Source: Rotaria macrura (taxonomy: Eukaryota > Rotifera > Eurotatoria > Philodinida > Philodinidae). From it: a stretch of 64,000 nt of DNA. Every line of letters starts with the position of its first letter. Position 1 is the stretch's first letter. The stretch spans positions 1 to 64,000 of the forward strand of contig OENT01000872.1 in the NCBI GenBank assembly GCA_900239685.1. The letters are read 5' to 3'. The position numbers were made by a program, and so were the translations under genes. This document shows positions 45,079-56,308 of this stretch, piece after piece. A model generated the notes under the pieces. It was not told where the DNA came from. It saw only the letters and a program-made list of their open reading frames with translations, and searched no databases.

Positions 45079-45817
45079 TAGAGGTGTCCTCAGGGCAGGG
45101 TTATCCTGCCCTGCCCAGCCCAGAAACAGGTCAGGGGAGATCAGGGAAAATTGCAGCACAGGGCAGGGTGACAGTTTTAATCTGAAAAATAAAAACCCAG
45201 TGTTTGAATTTCCATTTAAATAAATGCTTTGTTTAGTTTCTTAGAGTTAAAAATAAAGATAACAATTTTGAATGTATCAGTGTCGTTAGCTCTTTCAAAT
45301 GTTATCATGCATTTTTTTATGGGTCCACAAGTGGAACAGGACATTTAATTAGTAAGACCAGCGGATAAACATTCATATGAAAAATAAATTATCTATTTCT
45401 TTTTAGTTTTTTTCTTGCTCTTTGTGGTAATATTATTTCCTGCTGTTATTTTTATATATTTTGTTCCACTGAAGTTCTATAGTAAGCTTGCGAGTCTAAG
45501 TTATACATATTGTATCATTCACTTTTCTTCTTGTTTTGCGCTTATGTATTGTGTTATGTTGACTGGAAGTTACAATTACTGTATAAGTAGCTTAATTTAA
45601 ATGAAAAAAATGTTCTATGGTACAATGAGAAAAGTGCCTTTTTATTTTGGAATATATCGAAAATTAAAACATAGACAATTCGTCAATTCAGCAGGGTACC
45701 CTGCCCTGGTCAGAGGACCGAACAGGGCAGGAGGCATCTTAAATTTATTCATATTTTTACAACAGGGCAGGGTAGGGCAAGGTCAGGGTGCAAAAAATCA
45801 CCCTGTGGACACCTCTG
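45079..45817. mobile_element. Non-autonomous hAT-like transposon, 739 bp
   Basis: The left end is TAGAGGTGTCCTCAGGGCAGG and the reverse complement of the right end is CAGAGGTGTCCACAGGGTG, a hAT-style terminus (C/TAGAGGTG). The flanks ATCTACAC (45071-45078) and AGCTACAC (45818-45825) form an 8-bp target duplication with one mismatch. The sub-terminal regions are GC-rich and built of many GGGCAGGG / CCCTGCCC words in both orientations. The middle is AT-rich, with no transposase frame. It must have been mobilised by an enzyme encoded elsewhere. Confidence 0.8.
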
Positions 45818-45825
45818 AGCTACAC

Positions 45826-47138
45826 TTCCTGCCCGCTGAAATAAATGCCGGTAATGAAATCCACCCTCCCTCGCCGAGGATCCACAAAACATCATCATGT
45901 TGAAGGTGTTTCATTCTGAAACTTTGCAGCTGGTACTTCTCGAAATAGTGCAAATCATTCAAAAAAACCTGAGTGGCGGATATCGTTTCAGACTTACAAG
46001 CTGCCAATTTCCGTCCATAACATCGCACGCAACAGATTTTCATACATTGTATGATATCATTTTGTAATTTTACGAAAGTTCTACCAACTGTTGAATGAGA
46101 ATGACATTTCAGCTCTTAGAACCTGTTAATTACAAGCAGTCGCTGATGTTATCAAAGATAGAAATATGCTGTAAAGAATATCATTGATTCACATGGAGAT
46201 AAGGAGTGACTTAAGAATGTAGTAAGGAGCATTTTTGGGTAGCATAGAACTCTTTTCGAAAGTCAATTTCAATTAGCGTCGATTTGTGGACAAACCGTCC
46301 CCCGTTCTTTGTCCAGCTGGATTCAAGCACTTATTAGAAAATATTCAGGCAACATTTTACAGTAGCAAGAGAAAAATCAACATTACATTCAAATAGAATG
46401 ATAAACTAAGTACATCAGATAAATAGAAAATCAAGGTGAACAATAATTGTACCTACTTAATGTAATGAAAAAAGTGGCAGAAGAAAAAGTTTTAAGATAT
46501 AAAATAGAACATCTATTATCAAGTAACTATTCGTTAAAGCTAAGAAGCATTCATCAGATAACTTAGCCATGTGAATTGAGTTTTCTTTCTGAGAATTAGT
46601 CATTACATGGTCGGTGTTTCTTTCTGTTCTATTTTTCGTTTAATAGAGAAAGGACACAACCGTTGCTCATATACCGTTTATTTGATCTGACTTCTTTCTT
46701 TTAACTTGAAAATCTGTCACTAAATTGTAATATTAAGACCGTGTATGGGCTGCTGCCGCTCCACTACCAACTCTACGTTGCAAAGATGCGAAACGACTGC
46801 CGTCGCTATTCGGAAAGACTTCAGAAACGGTGAATGTCACCGACAGAGGTTTCCAGAAATCTTATTTTTAGGTGCGATGCACGTCTCTGATTTCTCAATG
46901 AATGATGTTGCATTGAGCAGTGATCACGAAAGATTTCGAATAATTGATTATGTGCATTTTTAATTGTATGAATTCGACATACATGCTTTGTCTTGAATCG
47001 TAGACATTTTAAGTTTATGTTCTTATTAAAAATTTCAAAGTCTGCTAAAGAAAGTTAATAAAAGTATGTTTTACAATTATATTTTTCTTGTCTTTGATTT
47101 GCCATGGCATAACTTTTGATAGATCATCTTTTGTCTTG
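45826..47138. other. Intergenic region with a minus-strand open frame
   Basis: 45826-46043 has locally higher GC and a minus-strand frame rich in Cys, Leu and His that extends into the hAT-like element. It is not recognised and could be an exon fragment or chance. At 46745-46963 a plus-strand frame of 72 codons is also unrecognised. The remainder is AT-rich without visible structure. Confidence 0.35.
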
Positions 47139-47624
47139 TTAATGCTTTTTGCTAGAGTGAGCCGATACATTCTCTCTGACTTTTCTTATTAAGTCATCAG
47201 CATTGCATATTATAAATACTCGTCGTTCCCAATCATGTAAATTCATGGATGTCGCTTGAAGTCTTAAATGATGTTGTAAGCCAAGTTTGTCTTGAGTGAA
47301 GACAAGCATGGGATTATTGCTTAAGCCGATCTCATCGATAAACTTCAATAGATTCAATGGATTTTTATTTTGGTCTTTATAGTAACCACGACAAATGATT
47401 TGAAACGTCGGCAATAAGATTTTGTTCTTTTCCGACAAAAGATAAATTTCGACAGTTGATAGTTTCTCATAGAATTCGACTTTGACATTTTTTTCTCTTG
47501 TTAGTTGATGTTCTATTTGAGCGTTCTCATGCTTTTTTCTGTCAATCCAAAGAATATGTGAAACTTCAATTTCATTTTTCGACGAGACAATTGCATGTTG
47601 TTGTACTTTACTATTTACTGTCAT
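47139..47624 (-). CDS. Small alpha/beta-fold protein, receiver/TIR-like pattern
   Basis: An intronless 161-residue frame from ATG 47624. Strand-like segments alternate with helices: SHILWIDRK, NVKVEFYE, TFQIICRGYY, NPMLVFTQD and RRVFIICNADDLI. This five-strand pattern is typical of flavodoxin-like folds such as response-regulator receiver or TIR domains. The position equivalent to a phospho-acceptor Asp is not conserved (CRGYY), so it is not an active receiver. The ending SAHSSKKH is basic. A signalling or adaptor domain is possible; the function is unknown. The gene stands alone, with more than 1 kb to its nearest neighbour on either side. Confidence 0.55.
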   Translation of the reverse strand: MTVNSKVQQHAIVSSKNEIEVSHILWIDRKKHENAQIEHQLTREKNVKVEFYEKLSTVEIYLLSEKNKILLPTFQIICRGYYKDQNKNPLNLLKFIDEIGLSNNPMLVFTQDKLGLQHHLRLQATSMNLHDWERRVFIICNADDLIRKVRENVSAHSSKKH

Positions 47625-48568
47625 TTATGGCTTTTGTACGGAAGAAGGTACTACGTGGCTGTTTTCATGACTAGAATCAAGATAATTAAATTCATCGTTT
47701 GAATTCCAAAATAATTTATAGTGGAAAAATTGGTGCGGATAGTTTGGTGAAATCTTGCACGGTTTATCTTTATCAGTATTCCAATCAAACGAACTCAGAA
47801 CGTGTTTCTCTTAAAAGAGAACATTCATCGTCGGCCAACTTGATTAGAAACAACTCTTTACAATGTTGTGGATTACACATATAGTGATAAGGAATATAAC
47901 AATAGTCTCTGTCACCCTAGAAAACAAAGTAAAAGTATTGCGAATAGTTAAATAAAAATGCGTGAAGCTGTTTCTTTTTTCGTAAATTTATTTTGATTAT
48001 CGGTCACAGACTTCGGTATAGAGTGAGAATAAATGTATTTTCGATATCAAGATTTCAAATGTAGAATCAAGCACAAAAACTAGTTATCGAAAACATTTCC
48101 GCTACTTGAACGATTCAAAGTTTAGAATAGTTTTGATTTGGTTATATATTATCTAGAACAAGAAATAGTCAACATGAATAAATATATGTTTGTAAATTAA
48201 AACTTGGATCAATCTATAGACCTACATGTTCGTTTGCTACGAACTTGATCTCGGAATTCGATGGGATATATTCTGTTAACATAATAAGCATTCAATAACT
48301 ATGAAGCATTTAAAGAACACTTTTTGTTGTATACCATAAACTAAGTTCTAAATTTATTGTAGTGTTCTTGTTTTATCGAATCGTAGACATTTAACTATTG
48401 CAAAAAAACTATCCATTGGATTGAAAGACGGTTAATAACGTCTTGTGGAGACTGTTGTAAATCATCAGATCACTAAAACTAAATTCTGACTTTAACTGAT
48501 CTATTCAGGATTGTAGAAGTATTCGTACTAATGAGATGTTGATTTCATTCCTACAATCTCTCTTGTAA
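47625..48568. other. Intergenic region
   Basis: The upstream side of the small alpha/beta protein gene, AT-rich. A 61-codon plus-strand frame at 47699-47884 has no protein-like character that convinces. No repeat was seen. Confidence 0.5.
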
Positions 48569-49437
48569 AAAGCTGTAATCGATGAAAATTCTGATGAACG
48601 TCATTGCGCTGCTATTCTCTATGATAAATTAACATTTAACTTACTGTTCGTCAGCTAGCAAATATGTTTTTGATAATATCTGGACATTCGATCGCTCATA
48701 GATATCGAAATCTATAGTTTCTACAGATCGTTTTACTTATATTTTCAAACGCTTAATCATAAATTGTTAACAAATGGACGTAGAGAAGTTTGATTTCACT
48801 ATTTAACTGAATTTATTTTTCATAATTATAATTGTCTGAATGCATGTGAAAAGACTCTATGAATCGATGGAGTCATCTGATGCTAATTTCTTAGAAGTGA
48901 TACGTATATTCTATGAAGTGCAACAAACTAAAGTAGCTGCATGTCTCCTAGTACACCATGTCATTGTTCAACGTTGTCAGGTGATAGATTCGATGATATC
49001 GATCAGAATGAATAGGAGGAAAATAGAAAAGATCAATGCCGCACTTCTTATGTGAAATTCGACAATAATTCGTGTTTTAAAAATTCAAGTGGATGCAAGT
49101 TGTTATAATAAAATTAAGAAAGAGAGAGAGAGAAAGAAAGAGAACTGATTCTAGAGTTAAACAAATTCTCTCTGCGTAATACGACATTAATTCTTTCCAA
49201 AATACCCAAAAATAATGCATAGTTAATCACTATCATTGCCTCTATAGCAGCTTGTCAAATCGGCATAGATATGGTTGAAAAAACATTTTAACAAGTTGCG
49301 AAACTTTGCTAGATGCAATTCAATTTGACGAAGATGTGCTTGAACAATTGAATTATCTAGGTGAGACAAAAGTAGCTGACTATACGATTAATCGATTATG
49401 GAATGCGGTCACAAGAGAAATGACGATGAAAGTGTGA
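48569..49437 (+). pseudogene. Decayed gene fragments, family unknown
   Basis: Two short frames have clear protein-like composition although both end early. 48569-48658 contains VIDENSDERHCAAILYDKL. 49279-49437 contains CETLLDAIQFDEDVLEQL and INRLWNAVTREM. Between them, 48840-49055 is also open. All run on the plus strand in roughly the right order for exons or exon scraps, but stops and frame changes separate them. They probably come from one broken gene. No homologue is recognised. Confidence 0.35.
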
Positions 49438-50188
49438 AACAATAGAATGACAACCCGCTTATACTGATTGTACTCTTATTTGCATTAGTCCGAGAACATG
49501 TCACTAGATCAATTTAGTTGATACATGAGATTTATCTCTGTTTTCCGTCGATTGATTTATATGTTGTGATGTCTGTGCCATCAATTGTATTGAATTGGTG
49601 TTTTACTTGCAAACATCAAACTGGTTCGGTAGAAAGTATATTTAGTAATGTTATTTGAGAAGGCAGGTGTTCAAAACGTTGTTTATGATCATTTTTTTTA
49701 TCAATCTAGATCTTTGTTTGGCTCATTCAGAAAATAAATCTTGTATTTTGACATCTAAATGATTGCCGATTGTCAAACGAATTATTTGATCTGATAATAA
49801 TGCTGCTATTTTTTATGAATCTTGACATCATTTTAGAACTTCGTAGATCCTGTCGAGTCCAAAACATGAAATCGAAAAGAAGAAATCTTATCATAGGGTG
49901 TCTATCTCTCAGTAAATAAACTCATGGGAAAAAAGAACATAGTTGAAGCTATACATAGTGAATGCAAACCTAATTTTAGTCTATTGATGAGCTAATAGAA
50001 ATTCTTTAATTTGTGTTATTTAGTACTTTGCATCGATTGTATTCATGTCAATGAGTTTCGTTAGTCTCATCAATGTCCATCTAGTAAATAAACATTGACT
50101 AAATCATATTGTTACATTCCTATCCAAACTTTAGAATTGACCAACATTATTTTAAAGCATCGTAGAATCAGTCTAGCTTTACACTTAC

Positions 50189-50658
50189 TCAATTCATAAC
50201 CCATGAATTTCTAACGATGAAACACCCTGAAAAATCGCTATATCCCACCGCCCACATCGCATGATGGCCGTGATGTCCACTTTGCGACTCTTGATGTACA
50301 TTTGGCATTGTCGCACGTCGTCTCTTTGTTCCAGCTTCTGTAAACGAATTAAATAATCGAAGGACGAAGATAAAAGGATATCCCTCAGCTAAAGAGGCTT
50401 TCATTTCATGTAAATCAAAACATATCTCCAGAGCGAAGTAAGACGTTTGAAGAGATATACTAACCATAAGTTTACGAGACGATAACAATCTCCGGGATCC
50501 ATCAGTTGTCTTAGATCAACTGATGCAGGTAGTTTCGTGTTTGACAGGCATCTTGCAGCTCTAAATTTCGGTAGTTTTGGTGATTTGTTGCTGTCTAAAC
50601 AACCTCCAAGATGAAATTGATTTCTATTATGGAGATCGACTAAAAATGTCGGTTCCAC
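50189..50658 (-). pseudogene. Papain-like (C1A) cysteine protease pseudogene
   Basis: The first part (from 50658) contains LPASVDLRQLM, the conserved start of a mature C1A-like protease. The second part (to 50189) contains DLHEMKASLAEGYPFIF, then GHHGHHAMWAVGYSD with the catalytic-type His, and FIVRNSW with the catalytic Asn. The two lie in different reading frames. The roughly 100-residue segment with the catalytic Cys (QGxxGSC) is missing, and the protein stops right after NSW, where glycine-rich sequence should follow. A functional enzyme is therefore not expected. Related C1A-like proteases occur in bacteria as well as eukaryotes, so the origin is open. Confidence 0.65.
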
Positions 50659-52229
50659 TATAAGAATTAACTTGTACTATGTAGGTATTCTACAACGAAA
50701 TGAAGATCACAACCATTTTAATCGTTGTTCATTCTAATGGAAACCTAAGTATCTCATCGAAAAATGCATCTATTATAAATATTTCTATAATCTGTTGTGG
50801 CTTTCGAATATTCTAATCAAACTTACATTCTGAAATCGTTGACTTTGATTCATCCACCTATGACTTCATGCTTTCTGATTTAACTTTATGCTATTATGAT
50901 AACTTACGCAAGCGCTCTGTAGAAAATTATCATTTATTCCTCTTTGAAAGTAGCATTTTATCGATCGACATTTCTAATTCATGTATCATATGTCTCGTTA
51001 AGTTTATATCAGTTGAAAAAGTTCACGATCTAAAACTGTTACACAACTGTAGATATATTTCCATTTACTATTGTGTCTGTTTTCTTTTTTATCGGTTTGA
51101 TCCATGAGTTCAATTCATGCAATACCAAAAGTAACGGTTAATAAGGAGTAGATCAATATGGGAACTTGTGTGTATTCGATACTGGTAAATGCAGAAGTTT
51201 TCATTGAAAGAAATTGCAAGACATTGCATGAAGTTACTTCGATTCATCTCTGCAAATCTAGAAGAAAAATGCGACGCTTACGAAATCTAGCACTAATAAG
51301 TCAATGATGATTTCACAAGAAAACCTCATTCATCCTGTTGTATTATAATATTTTACCAACTACCAAACACTTCATATTTTTTTCCTTTTGAAGTCTGATC
51401 AACCTTTCTAGTTGCTTTTACATTACCAAGAGCTTGAAATCCTCTCGGATCTGTTGACTTTTTGCGTCTTCATCCGTATTTCAGCTAAAAACCTATCAAT
51501 GGGTTCTAATACCGTATGGGGAATTTAACTTTAAAAGGGCTTGACCAAGAAGCGAATCCGAAAATAACTTGCATTCAAAAATCAATAAGTAATAAAGCGA
51601 TACCAACGAAAGGAATTCATTATCAAAAAAGATACCATTGAAATGTTTATGCTGGAAAGTTAAACGTCAGTAAAAATTAGAAATCTTTCGAAAGATAACT
51701 GTACATGTTTTAGATCACAGTTAAACAAACCCAAGAATTACTTTTAAGTAAACTATTATGAAGTGACATTTGAACAAAGCAATCATACAATAGACAACGT
51801 CTGAAATTCATGACAAATAATGAATCATTGATGTGATAATGATCTACGTATCAAAGTGACAACCGGTAGTCTTAGCCGATATCTAACACTGCTGGAGTTT
51901 CAATGGAGAAAATAGAATAGTCTTTATAACTGCTTCACATCTCACCTTTTTTCATAGAAATTTATATCCGGAACAATTCAATTGGAATCAATTCGATCCT
52001 TCTACTGAAAAAAGCTTTTTAACGATGAAACAGTGAAATATCTGTTCTCCACAAAATCTAGTAAGTGCTCCTAAGTATTCTAATTTATTTACTAGAATTA
52101 GAGATGGACTGGTCAAAGCGAATCATGCATTACAGATTATTCTTCTGTAACATTTCCCATCAGAATCTTTCAAGCTGGTTGAGCATTTATTTTGTACATT
52201 CGTACAAAGAAATTTGTACCAGTGAATCT
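50659..52229. other. Intergenic region
   Basis: AT-rich, with no recognised gene. A small palindrome around 52196-52220 (GTACAAAGAAATTTGTAC) lies immediately before the Helitron-like repeat. Confidence 0.5.
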
Positions 52230-52880
52230 GTCTATATATATAATGTTCAGTGTCTATCTGTCTGTCTGTGTGTTCGTATGTTTCTCTGTGTCGGATCAAA
52301 GGTTAAAGGTGAAAGTTTAAAGGCTAAGGATTCTAGAATTTCCTAGAGCTTACCAGACTTATGCGTAGTTAACTATAGGTTTCTAGAATATTCTGGAATT
52401 TTCCAGGTTTTTCTCAAAATTTCAATGAGGACCTTGTGAATAAGTTAAAGATCAGCGTTAAAGATCGAAAATTATAGGTGAAGCCGGATGCTGCTATGTT
52501 CCTAGAAAGTTCTAGAAATATGTCGACTCTTCCAGAATGCTATAAAGTCATATAGAATTTTCTATAATCTCTGATAATGATCTGGCATTTACTGGAATTT
52601 TCCAACACACTCTAGAATCTTCAGTGACCATGCGCTATACATGGCCGAGAATGTTTTTGAAGGCTCTCGGGTGGATTATAATGGTATGAGGCTATAAGTA
52701 GATAAGAGTACAAGGGTATAAGGTTGCAGGGGTTTAGGGCTATAAGGTAGCAAGACTACAAAGTTATCTATCTATACGCAATTCGAACCGTCAGATTGTC
52801 TATTATTGGATAAAGGTTGAAGCACTATGATTTGAAAATTTACAGAAAAATCAGCCGTGCAGTATGCACGGGACCTCAGT
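52230..52880 (+). mobile_element. Helitron-like non-autonomous element carrying HSE arrays
   Basis: The left edge reads TCTATATATATAATGTTCAG followed by TCTGTCTGTCTGTGTG, resembling Helitron 5' ends that begin TC. Near the right edge, CCGTGC-AGTAT-GCACGG (52855-52871) forms a perfect 6-bp stem with a 5-bp loop, about 10 bases from the apparent end, as in Helitron 3' termini. The final bases (CTCAGTA) do not match CTRR exactly, so the class is tentative. The 5' half (52331-52622) is dense in alternating GAA/TTC pentamers, that is, heat-shock elements. The 3' half has TATAAGG-type words. There is no rolling-circle replicase frame. Confidence 0.5.
52331..52622. promoter_or_regulatory. Cluster of heat-shock-element motifs
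   Basis: At 52381-52403 five contiguous alternating TTC/GAA units with exact 2-base spacing form a perfect HSE. At 52505-52517 three exact units (GAA-TTC-GAA) are preceded by a one-mismatch unit. Two-unit or longer matches occur at 52331-52338, 52530-52537, 52555-52562, 52595-52602 and 52615-52622. Such motifs are bound by trimeric HSF1 in all eukaryotes studied. The density over 292 bp far exceeds what is seen elsewhere in the window. Confidence 0.7.
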
Positions 52881-54793
52881 AGTCAAAACCAAGTGAAATG
52901 ATTTCGTGCAAGCATATTCTGCTTACCATTATTTTTCATCACCGATGGTATCTCGATTCTGAATACGGGCATGACAACACAATGATCATACTAGTGTGAA
53001 ACATAAAGCGTACAGTTTAGCCAAAATTAATAATAATAAACTTCAGAATCGCGGTTATTAGTACTAGAAGGTATGTAAACGGTTAATAGTTCAAAACTCT
53101 AGCCAGAATGACAAGAAAGATATATGAACATTGGTTTACATTAGTAATAAGGAATTTAAGTAAAACCATACGTACATACGTATATAAGAGAGCAGTAGAG
53201 TACGTGTTTAGATGACAGTGCTATTTCTTGATAAAAAAAGACTGCAATACTTAAATACTTGAGATTGACTTGAATCTATCGATTCAGTCCATAATGCACA
53301 TACATATGATTTTTAATGTTGGAATGCAATCCTAAACAATAGCGTAGCGTATCTCAATGGGCAAAGCTGCGACTTTTTCAAGATAAAAATGTCACTCCTG
53401 GATCAATAGATTTTATTTTTTAAGAGTATAGCACTCTGAATTACACCACCTGTCTACTAAATCAAGTGGAAAGTTTATTTTAAAACTTTTACAATAGGGC
53501 TATCTAGATCAATGTACATTATGAATTTATTGTAAACATCAGTATGAAGAATTTGAACGACTCCTGGCAGTACTTCTAACGATCAATCATCATATTATTA
53601 TTAAAATAGAACCTATGAATTATCAGTAGCAACGAGATCATTCTTTATTCTTTCGAAGTAGCACAGACAAACTGATTATTCGCTACTTGGGTGTAGATTA
53701 GCCTGTTGTTTTTCGATACATTCATCGTCACAAGAAGAGTGGTAAAGTCATACTTTTCTCATTCGATCTACTAAATAAATAGTTACAAGAAAGAAAAACG
53801 GAAGCAAAAAAATAGTATGGTTGTTTGTCATGCATGCAAGTGACAGGATAAACATGAAGATAAGTGTACACTACCAGAAAGGCAACATTAAGAGAGCAGT
53901 GATTAGAATTAGTCAAGCGAAACGTCATTATTTACGCATTACTTTAAATGAATCAACGAAGCATAGTTTCTTTACTCTTACAATATTTAAAAAACACTTA
54001 CATCTGTTGTATTGATAAATAAAATGTCTATCTTTCAGATGGAGCAGTTTTTCTTCATTATAATTATATGTGTGAAAATAACACTGTGACAATAACTTGT
54101 ACATAGTGGCATAATAAAACTAATGTTTCTTAGTGTGTCAAAGACTAATGAGAGGTTTCATAATTCCTACAGATTCAGTAGAAACTGCAATGAACTCATT
54201 TTATGGGATATGTATTCTAGTTGCTCTGAGGCAGCAAAACATTCATGCTGTATTCTATCATATGATTTTTCAATTAGAAGTGATCGATTGTAAACTAAAA
54301 TCTCTCATGGCAACATACTTTTGTATAGTACAGTGAGAATCTCCCATTGTTAATGCGTTGAAAATAGAAATTTCTACTCTAAATTGAATACGCATTGACA
54401 AGTATAGGTTGATAGACGATGAAAAAAATACGAAGACATTCCGATTGATGAAAAACGCTTTTTTTCATAAAAAACTTTTTAAAGAATCTAATAGACAAGA
54501 TTATTACTGTGAGTACTATATGAAAAACAAGAAATCCTTCGGAGCAACTGTGAAGCACACGTGGCAAAAGAGTACACTTCAGTTTTAACTCATTATCTTA
54601 CTCAAATGTTTATCGCTGAACAAAATGTAGGAAAAATGAGCGTCTTCCTCTCACAATGATAAACCACGATTCCGGTACAGATACATCCGTTTTTATGTCC
54701 ATATTTGTTCATTTTTGTGCTTTTAAACGTGTTCGGGAAAATTCTCGTCTGCTTGGATACATTAATACAGATTAATCGTTCGTTTTCATGTGT
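52881..54793. other. Intergenic region
   Basis: AT-rich DNA without a recognised gene. Several 60-70 codon frames are present on both strands but look random. Nothing structural was noted. Confidence 0.5.
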
Positions 54794-54801
54794 ATTCCTT
54801 C

Positions 54802-54977
54802 CAAGGGGGAAAAAGCGATACTTCAGGAGTGCGTACTTCCAACTTACTTCCATTTACTTCCATCTTACTTCCATTCTACTTCCATTCTACTTCCATTCTA
54901 CTTCCATTTACTTCCATTCTACTTCCTTGTACTTCAAAAAATTTTGAAGTAGATGAAGTATCGCTTTTTCCCCCTTG
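54802..54977. mobile_element. hAT-type MITE with perfect TIRs and 8-bp target duplication
   Basis: Terminal inverted repeats of 24 bp match exactly (54802-54825 and 54954-54977; ends CAAGGGGGAAAAAGCG). Both flanks carry the identical 8-bp duplication ATTCCTTC (54794-54801 and 54978-54985). The CAAGG start and 8-bp duplication point to the hAT superfamily. At only 176 bp it has no coding room. The identity of both features implies recent insertion. Confidence 0.93.
54835..54938. repeat. Internal minisatellite ACTTCCATTCT in the MITE
   Basis: About nine tandem copies of a 10-11-bp unit ACTTCCATT(C)T, with variants CTT and TT at the unit end, filling most of the MITE interior. The array ends in an AAATTTT palindromic centre before the right terminal repeat. 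Copy number is likely to vary among element copies. Confidence 0.85.
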
Positions 54978-54985
54978 ATTCCTTC

Positions 54986-56308
54986 ACATGTTCGTTAAAG
55001 CTTCTGATTTTCGAGATCAATGTGTCACGAAAAACTTCGTTCTCTGTGCACTCATCTTGGTTATTATCCTTTCCGATATTGAAACATGGTGAACATGGAC
55101 TATTATTGATAAAGACGGCATTGAACTTATCGATTACAAAGAATTAACTGAGTGCCGGAAAACCTCAGCTCGATTTGAACACCTGAATATTCTAATCCAA
55201 ACGAACAACAGAAAAAGATATTGTCAATTGATCAATATCTTTCGTTCAATCGATCAAAACAAAACAGGATCCCTTGATCCGTATAGTACAGTTTACTAAT
55301 ATGACTCATAAACTCAGATGAAATAATTGCCTCGTTCAGCAGTATCGGAATACGTGGTCATGTCAACATTAAAAACTCTTGAAATCTTCTATTGGTATAT
55401 GGCTTTTATTTTGTTTTCGTCTATAGTCAAGCTAATCGTTGTCGAATGCTTAGTTTCCTAATTGAGAACTTCACTCGATGATACTGTCCAATTAATCAGC
55501 AGCAGACCATGGATGAAAGACTCAGGAGATTCCTTTCCACAATAGGGCTCAAGCAGAGTCAATCGGGCCTCATCGAGATCTAATAAGAAAATCATCGGAT
55601 TCCCCGAATTGGAATCGGATGATCTCGGAGGGTCGAAATCAGAGAGGAAGGATTCTGGAAACTGTCGTCTCTGATCAGTCCGAACTTCATGAATGAGATA
55701 GAATCGTGGCAAGCTTAAGTGACCTAGGTAATCAAAGTATACAACTTCTTACAAATTCCGTGATGAACGAGGAGGATTTCAACAGAAAATTTTTTCAAAC
55801 AACTTCTGAGTCAAATGCTAATGTAACTTAACTAATATGCAATAGAAGCGCACAAATTCTGTATGCCATATATAAAGATATTTATCGGGTCCATTTCGAA
55901 ATGGGTCGGGACCCGAAAGTAAGAGCCGACAATAGAATACAATTTCAAATTCTTGAGAATTCAACACTTGGATTTGACTTTGATTCCTTCACCCGGAATC
56001 CCATCGGATTTATGTCGGATGTTAGCACCCTATTAGATACGATAAGCTTTCGTGTCCAATGCCATCACTTGTGAATTGCATTCAACATGCTGCGTAATTA
56101 ATGGTTTTATCCTTTGCTTTTATATTTCTTCCCAATAAATATTTCAAGTAAAAAATCCGATACATAGGATTATACTTACATTAAGTTTCATCGTGACAAT
56201 GCAAAACCAGAAATCATGAAAAAAAAATCAAAGTTATAGCTGGTCTGGCGAATTTGTATGACCTTGCTTCTGCGGACTTTTGATTGTGCACAGCTATTGT
56301 TAAAATAG
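54986..56308. other. Intergenic region with scattered repeat pieces
   Basis: The segments 55480-55700 and 55880-56030 have higher GC and share wording (ATCGGATT, CCCATCGGAT, TCGGGTCC) with 57000-57060. They probably represent fragments of one dispersed repeat. The palindrome TTTCGAAATGGGTCGGGACCCG lies near 55894. No gene is recognised. Confidence 0.4.

Noticed and set aside
45415..45600. Hydrophobic frame inside the hAT-like element
   Set aside because: Looks membrane-like only because the element centre is T-rich; no transposase motif.
52065..52346. Open frame of 93 codons over the Helitron-like left end
   Set aside because: Most of its length is the CTGTCTGT repeat and AT-rich flank; not protein-like.
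54705..54978. Overlapping frames reading STSIYFHSTS-type repeats
   Set aside because: They are translations of the MITE minisatellite, not genes.
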